A stretch of 10,320 nucleotides of DNA, taken from contig URHP01000057.1 in NCBI GenBank assembly GCA_900547645.1, positions 1-10,320 on the forward strand. The letters are read 5' to 3'. The DNA comes from an uncultured Eubacteriales bacterium. GTDB taxonomy: Bacteria > Bacillota > Clostridia > Christensenellales > Borkfalkiaceae. Made by a program: the position numbers and the translations under genes. The first letter of the stretch is position 1, and each line of letters starts with the position of its first letter. The notes under the pieces are model-generated. The model was not told where the DNA came from and made no database searches. It saw only the letters and a program-made list of their open reading frames with translations. Of this stretch, positions 7,050-10,320 are shown one piece after another.

Positions 7050-8198
7050 ATGTATATTTTCCGTAAACAGATCTTCGGATTCATGGACCTTCTGCGTTTC
7101 AAAAAGATGGTGCCCAAGCGCCGTGCAAAACTTGCCGAAGGGAGCGCGGAGCCGATCCCCAAGACCTACCGCGTCAACGAGACGGCAAAGATCCTTCATC
7201 CCGGCTATCAGAGCGCGACGCTCGTTGCCGTCGAAGAAAAGAGTGCGGATATGCGCACGCTGACGTTTGAAACGGAAAAGCCTCTGTACTTCCGTGCGGG
7301 ACAATATGTGACGGTGGGCTGCAAGGTGGGGGAAAGCGATGTTTCCCGTCCCTATGCTGTTTCGTCCGCGCCCAGCGAGGCGCTTTCCCGGCGCCTGAGT
7401 GTCACTGTCAAGAAGTGCGGCTTTTTCAGCGGGTATCTCTGCGACGAAGCAAAGGTCGGCGATACCTTCCTGATCGGCGATCCTTCGGGCGATTTTTATT
7501 ACGAGCCCGTGCGCGACGCTTCCCTTGTCGTCGCCTGTGCGGGGGGCAGCGGGATCACGCCGTTCTATTCGATGGCGCAGGCGATCGCAGACGGGACGGA
7601 AGATTTCTCGCTCGTCATATTCTACGGCGCAAAGGCGGAAGAAGACCTTGCACTGAAGGCGGAGCTCGATGCGCTCGCATGCGATAAGATCAAGATCGTC
7701 TATGTGCTGAGCGACCGACCGAAAGCAGGCTACGAACAGGGCTTTATTACAGCGGAACTCATTAGAAAATATGTCCCGCAGGAAGGTTTTACCGTTATGA
7801 TGTGCGGTCCGCAGGCAATGTACCGTTTTCTGGACGGAGAAACCAAGAAACTCGGGCTGCCTCTGCGCCGTATCCGCAAAGAGGCAAACTGCGTCGGAGA
7901 CCGCGACGTTGCGCCGGCGGAATATACGCTCACCGTGCATATCGGGTTCGAAACGTATACGGTCAAAGCGGATGCGCGGGAAACGGTGCTTGTTGCGCTG
8001 GAGCGCGCCGGTCTGCGGGTTCCCTCCAAGTGCCGTGCGGGCGGATGCGGTTTCTGCCACAGCAGGCTGATCCAAGGGAAGTTCTCCATTGCGGGCGCGG
8101 ATAAGCGCAGGCTTGCGGATCAGAAGTTCGGCTACTTCCATCCGTGCTGTTCCTATCCCGATTCGGATATGGAATTTTCCGTTCCCAAGCGCAGCTGA
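7050..8198 (+). CDS. FNR-type flavin reductase fused to a C-terminal plant-type [2Fe-2S] ferredoxin domain
   Basis: The 382-residue protein should pass electrons from NAD(P)H through FAD to a [2Fe-2S] cluster and on to a partner. A basic N-terminal extension of about 50 residues precedes the FAD domain, whose FRAGQYVTV (81–89) and RPYAVSSAP (100–108) are the flavin-binding motifs. The NAD(P)-binding domain shows CAGGSGITPFYSM (163–175) and MMCGPQAMY (250–258). The ferredoxin domain (about 292–378) has Cys328, Cys333 and Cys336 in CX4CX2C spacing, with the fourth ligand from the CC pair at 366–367. This matches reductase components of ring hydroxylases, but no oxygenase is nearby; the only operon partner is the FAD oxidoreductase ending 1 nt upstream. 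GGGAGG 5 nt before the ATG supports this start. A bidirectional terminator follows 7 nt after the stop. Confidence 0.9.
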   Translation: MYIFRKQIFGFMDLLRFKKMVPKRRAKLAEGSAEPIPKTYRVNETAKILHPGYQSATLVAVEEKSADMRTLTFETEKPLYFRAGQYVTVGCKVGESDVSRPYAVSSAPSEALSRRLSVTVKKCGFFSGYLCDEAKVGDTFLIGDPSGDFYYEPVRDASLVVACAGGSGITPFYSMAQAIADGTEDFSLVIFYGAKAEEDLALKAELDALACDKIKIVYVLSDRPKAGYEQGFITAELIRKYVPQEGFTVMMCGPQAMYRFLDGETKKLGLPLRRIRKEANCVGDRDVAPAEYTLTVHIGFETYTVKADARETVLVALERAGLRVPSKCRAGGCGFCHSRLIQGKFSIAGADKRRLADQKFGYFHPCCSYPDSDMEFSVPKRS

Positions 8199-8205
8199 CG
8201 ATGAG

Positions 8206-8234
8206 AAAAAGGCGGGCTTCTGCCCGTCTTTTTT
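8206..8234. terminator. Bidirectional terminator between reductase and merR genes
   Basis: GGCGGGC (8211–8217) and GCCCGTC (8222–8228) form a 7-bp stem with one G·U pair around a TTCT loop. It is flanked by AAAAA on the left and TTTTTT on the right, so it works as an intrinsic terminator for the plus-strand oxidoreductase operon and, read on the minus strand, for merR, whose stop lies about 70 nt away. Nothing else is recognisable in 8235–8306. Confidence 0.88.
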
Positions 8235-8306
8235 GTGTTTTCCCGAAGTCGCTCGCGAATTTTTATAAGGGTAACGACCGTCGTCTGCGTATGGTCGGTC
8301 CGATTT

Positions 8307-9095
8307 TCATGTGTTTTCCGCAAGACGGACGGGGACTTGCAGCCGGTAGTTCCATTGCAGGATTCCCGTAAGCACGACGATATGCACGGAAAAGTCGGGT
8401 GATGCGGAATAGCGCTCCTTCGCCGTCTGCAGCAGGCGTTCCGCCGTGGATCGGCGCGTCTCTTCCGTACAGTCGGCGCAAAGGTAGGTCCCTGCGGGCA
8501 GTGTGCGCAGATTGTCTGAGGGAGCGTATGCGGAACACACGGCGAACATACGCTCTTCGCCGTCCGCGATATAGACGCCCGCAAGGTCTTCAAAGGTAAA
8601 ATCGTCCTTTCGGTCGCCGACCTGCGCATAGAAATGGCGGTGGTAGTTCCACAGATTGCCGACTGTCGGCTCGTGCAGTTCGTCCGAAAGCAGGATGACG
8701 CGCCGCGGAAGTTCCTGCAATACAGGTTCGCCCTGCGTATCGGGCGCGGCTTTACTCTCGTAAAAATGCCGCGCGCGTGCGATCTTTTCCTTGATCTCGG
8801 CAAGTTCGGCGATTTTTTTGTCTGCATTTTCTTCCGCGCGCTTCAATAGTTCCACGATCTGTGCAAAATCATTCAGCTGCAGAATGTCCTTGATCTCGCG
8901 CAGGGAAAGATCCATGCGGCACAGCGCGCGAACGGTATTCAGGCGCGCAAGTTCCTGTTCGGAATAATAGCGGTACCCCGTCCATTTGTCCGTTTTGCAG
9001 GGACGCACCAGACCGATCCGGTCGTAATGGCGCAGCGTCTCCGCCGTCACATGGGCAAGTTTTGCCGTTTCGCCGATCGTAAAAAATTTTTCCAT
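8307..9095 (-). CDS. MerR-family transcriptional regulator with a probable GyrI-like C-terminal effector domain
   Basis: The 262-residue protein starts MEKFFTIGETAKLAHVTAETLRHYDRIGLV, the winged-helix MerR signature, with GYRYYSEQEL (40–49) completing the DNA-binding domain. A helical stretch rich in Glu, Lys and Ala (about 75–112) is the dimer-forming coiled coil. The remainder (about 125–258) has the size and pattern of the BmrR/GyrI-like ligand-binding fold, with LAGVYIADGEERMFAV and a C-terminal LQWNYRLQVPVRL. Such regulators sense small hydrophobic or cationic compounds, but the ligand here is unknown. The absence of the metal-binding cysteine loop of MerR/CueR argues against a metal sensor, although several scattered Cys occur. 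The gene is divergent from a lipoprotein gene and probably controls both through the dyad at 9120–9134. Its AAGGAG (9115–9110) lies an unusually long 14 nt from the ATG, across a potential A5/T5 hairpin. Confidence 0.88.
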   Translation of the reverse strand: MEKFFTIGETAKLAHVTAETLRHYDRIGLVRPCKTDKWTGYRYYSEQELARLNTVRALCRMDLSLREIKDILQLNDFAQIVELLKRAEENADKKIAELAEIKEKIARARHFYESKAAPDTQGEPVLQELPRRVILLSDELHEPTVGNLWNYHRHFYAQVGDRKDDFTFEDLAGVYIADGEERMFAVCSAYAPSDNLRTLPAGTYLCADCTEETRRSTAERLLQTAKERYSASPDFSVHIVVLTGILQWNYRLQVPVRLAENT

Positions 9096-9113
9096 AAAAA
9101 CGGCTTTTTCTCC

Positions 9114-9144
9114 TTGACATTTGTGTCACACAAAGGTTTAAGAT
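9114..9144 (+). promoter_or_regulatory. MerR-type promoter with 19-nt spacer for the lipoprotein gene
   Basis: A perfect -35 TTGACA (9114–9119) and a -10 TAAGAT (9139–9144) are separated by 19 nt instead of 17. An over-long spacer holding a dyad is the signature of promoters that MerR proteins activate by untwisting the DNA. Transcription would start near 9151, giving a leader of about 50 nt before the lipoprotein ATG at 9201. Confidence 0.75.
9120..9134. promoter_or_regulatory. Probable MerR operator dyad
   Basis: TTTGTGT-C-ACACAAA is a perfect 7-bp inverted repeat around one base, filling most of the spacer between the -35 and -10 elements of the plus-strand promoter. It also lies just downstream of the predicted start of merR transcription, so binding could both activate the lipoprotein gene and damp merR. 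Confidence 0.75.
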
Positions 9145-9145
9145 G

Positions 9146-9174
9146 ATTGTACCATAGAAAATACGAAATGTCAA
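9146..9174 (-). promoter_or_regulatory. Promoter of the merR gene
   Basis: On the minus strand TTGACA (9174–9169) and TACAAT (9151–9146) are separated by 17 nt, a near-consensus sigma-A promoter. The predicted start near 9139 falls inside the -10 of the opposing promoter, so the two promoters should exclude each other. The merR leader would be about 44 nt. Confidence 0.72.
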
Positions 9175-9200
9175 TATGCCGGACGGCAAGGAGGAATGGT

Positions 9201-9857
9201 ATGAAAAAGGTTGCAGTATTTTGCGCAGTCGTTACGGGCTTTACGGCGCTCGCTTTGGGCGGCTGTTCAAGCGAGACGTTTGCGGAGCGAACATATTCGT
9301 CCGGGGAAGCGGAAATTTCTTCCGTCACCATCGATGTGGAGGACAGGGAGGTGCAGATCGGCGCTTCCGGGGACGGGCAGGTCCATATTCATTGTTTCGA
9401 AAGTGAAAAGCAGTTTTACGAGATCGGCGTTTCGGAGAGCGGCGAGCTGTCGGTGACGCTTCTCTATCAGCAAGAATGGTCGGATTTTATCGGCACGAAG
9501 CCGGCAAAGGAGTACCGCGTGCTCGAAGTACTGCTTCCCGACGCGTTGACCGACCTGACGGTGACGACGACCAATGAAACGCTCAGTGTTTCCAATGTTG
9601 CGGTGAGCGGAAGCGCTTCGCTCGATTGCAACGGCGGCGACGTGTCGGTGCAGACGCTCGACGCAGGAAAGGATGTCCGCCTGACGGTCAAAAACGGGAA
9701 TATCGCGGGAACGCTCGTCGGCGGCTGGGACGACTATTCCATCTCCTGCACGATCAAAAAGGGAGAGAGCAATCTGCCCGAGCGCAAGGAGGGCGGCACG
9801 AAGGCGCTGCAGGTGGACTGCAACAACGGTGACGTGAGCCTTACCTTTCTTGCGTGA
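9201..9857 (+). CDS. Putative lipoprotein with DUF4097-like beta-strand repeat region
   Basis: The 218-residue protein begins with a lipoprotein signal: MKK, a hydrophobic stretch (4–19) and a lipobox LGGC ending at Cys22, so it should be lipid-anchored on the outer face of the cytoplasmic membrane. The mature part is mostly alternating short strands and turns. Segments such as SSVTIDVEDREVQIGASGDG, TDLTVTTTNETLSVSNV and LDCNGGDVSVQTLDAG, with the recurring (C)NGGDVS/(C)NNGDVS pattern near the middle and end, resemble DUF4097 family beta-strand repeat proteins. Their function is not established. AAGGAGG at 9188–9194 sits 6 nt before ATG 9201; the open frame extends upstream to 9147 but only this start gives a signal peptide. 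It is divergent from merR and is the likely target of its regulation. A strong terminator follows 22 nt downstream, so it is a one-gene unit. Confidence 0.83.
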   Translation: MKKVAVFCAVVTGFTALALGGCSSETFAERTYSSGEAEISSVTIDVEDREVQIGASGDGQVHIHCFESEKQFYEIGVSESGELSVTLLYQQEWSDFIGTKPAKEYRVLEVLLPDALTDLTVTTTNETLSVSNVAVSGSASLDCNGGDVSVQTLDAGKDVRLTVKNGNIAGTLVGGWDDYSISCTIKKGESNLPERKEGGTKALQVDCNNGDVSLTFLA

Positions 9858-9872
9858 GGTGACATGCGCTTT

Positions 9873-10319
9873 TTAGCGGCGCGTCCGAAAGCATGATCGG
9901 CTTTCGGACGCGTTTTTTATCCGGAGGCGGTCATAAACCATTTGTCCGGCAGGGGCGAAGCGTGGAGTGTGGCGAAACTTCTTTCTGTCCTCTTTATTAG
10001 TGAGTACACCTTGCTGAATGTAGTGCATGGGTCGGTACACGCTTTGGTGGTCTTTTTCTGGAGCGAGAAGTTTGAGATTCTCCTCTTTAGGTATCTCTAT
10101 GTTTACGCTCAGACGGTCGGCATAGAGTCCCGCCTCGTTTACCAGCTCGCGACTGGCGCCGGGAATGCTTTTCAGATGGATGTAACCGTTGAACCGGTGT
10201 ATGAGTCGCAGGTCTTTGGCAACCCGCACGAGGCGTTCCATCGTATAATCGGGATTCCGCACTACACCCGAACTCAGAAAAAGCCCTTCGATGTAGTTGC
10301 GCCGATAGAACTCGATGGT
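9873..10319 (-). CDS. Putative DNA modification/repair radical SAM protein, 3'-truncated and 5'-partial, probably non-functional
   Basis: The frame is open to the window edge, so the N-terminus, including the radical SAM CX3CX2C cluster motif, lies outside. The visible conserved stretch includes FYRRNYIEGLFLSSG, VRNPDYTMERLVRVAKDLR, HRFNGYIHLKSIPGASRE, NEAGLYADRLSVNIEIP, LLAPEKDHQSVY and RHTPRFAPAGQ. I recognise these as the family annotated as putative DNA modification/repair radical SAM protein (TIGR03916), usually near a uracil-DNA-glycosylase-like partner gene. In relatives FAPAGQ continues into STQMIVGA and a further C-terminal part; here it passes at 9942 into 22 unrelated residues and a stop at 9873–9875 within the upstream gene's terminator region. 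The GTG at 10260–10262 is not the true start, because the upstream residues are also conserved. Truncation by rearrangement, insertion or an assembly chimera are all possible. Confidence 0.8.
   Translation of the reverse strand, partial: TIEFYRRNYIEGLFLSSGVVRNPDYTMERLVRVAKDLRLIHRFNGYIHLKSIPGASRELVNEAGLYADRLSVNIEIPKEENLKLLAPEKDHQSVYRPMHYIQQGVLTNKEDRKKFRHTPRFAPAGQMVYDRLRIKNASESRSCFRTRR
9880..9918 (+). terminator. Intrinsic terminator after the lipoprotein gene
   Basis: CGCGTCCGAAAGC (9880–9892) pairs perfectly over 13 bp with 9900–9912 around a 7-nt loop and is followed by TTTTTT (9913–9918). It ends lipoprotein transcription. The minus-strand radical SAM reading frame runs through it, which is one reason to regard the end of that gene as not original. 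Confidence 0.9.
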
Positions 10320-10320
10320 G

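Overview
The window comes from a GC-rich, Gram-positive-type bacterium, most likely a member of the Clostridia. The grounds are a sporulation-type sigma-H-like factor, a dnaX–ybaB–recR block, strong AGGAGG-type ribosome binding sites, an encoded CCA on the tRNA, and Firmicutes-like protein sequences. The base composition (roughly 60% GC over most of the window) would suit uncultured gut lineages such as Christensenellales, but that placement is a guess.

Positions 1–4406 hold one tightly packed co-directional operon of housekeeping genes: the 3' end of rlmB (rRNA methyltransferase), a sigH-like sigma factor overlapping it, dnaX (clamp-loader tau subunit), ybaB (nucleoid-associated protein), recR (recombination mediator) and gpsA (glycerol-3-phosphate dehydrogenase). 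Gaps are 0–13 nt or overlaps, so translational coupling is likely. A perfect AT-rich inverted repeat then separates gpsA from a small two-helix membrane protein with a YcxB-like tail (4471–5064).

Positions 5065–5518 are mainly non-coding. They contain a very GC-rich hairpin terminator, a tRNA-Val(GAC) gene on the minus strand with its own consensus promoter, and a consensus plus-strand promoter followed by an 18-bp perfect palindrome in the leader of the next operon. That operon (5519–8198) encodes a CrtI/COG1233-type FAD oxidoreductase and a reductase joining an FNR-like flavin/NAD(P)H module to a plant-type [2Fe-2S] ferredoxin domain. Together they look like a self-contained NAD(P)H-to-flavoenzyme electron-transfer pair of unknown substrate, which is the most interesting functional unit here. 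A bidirectional terminator ends it.

Positions 8307–9857 hold a MerR regulator with a probable GyrI-like effector domain (minus strand) and a divergent lipoprotein resembling DUF4097 proteins (plus strand). Their shared intergenic region carries a textbook MerR-type promoter (19-nt spacer with a perfect dyad inside it) that overlaps a consensus promoter for merR. After the lipoprotein terminator, the window ends in a minus-strand radical SAM gene of the putative DNA modification/repair family. Its conserved sequence stops abruptly near 9942, and the surrounding DNA is less GC-rich, so this looks like a rearrangement, insertion or assembly junction.
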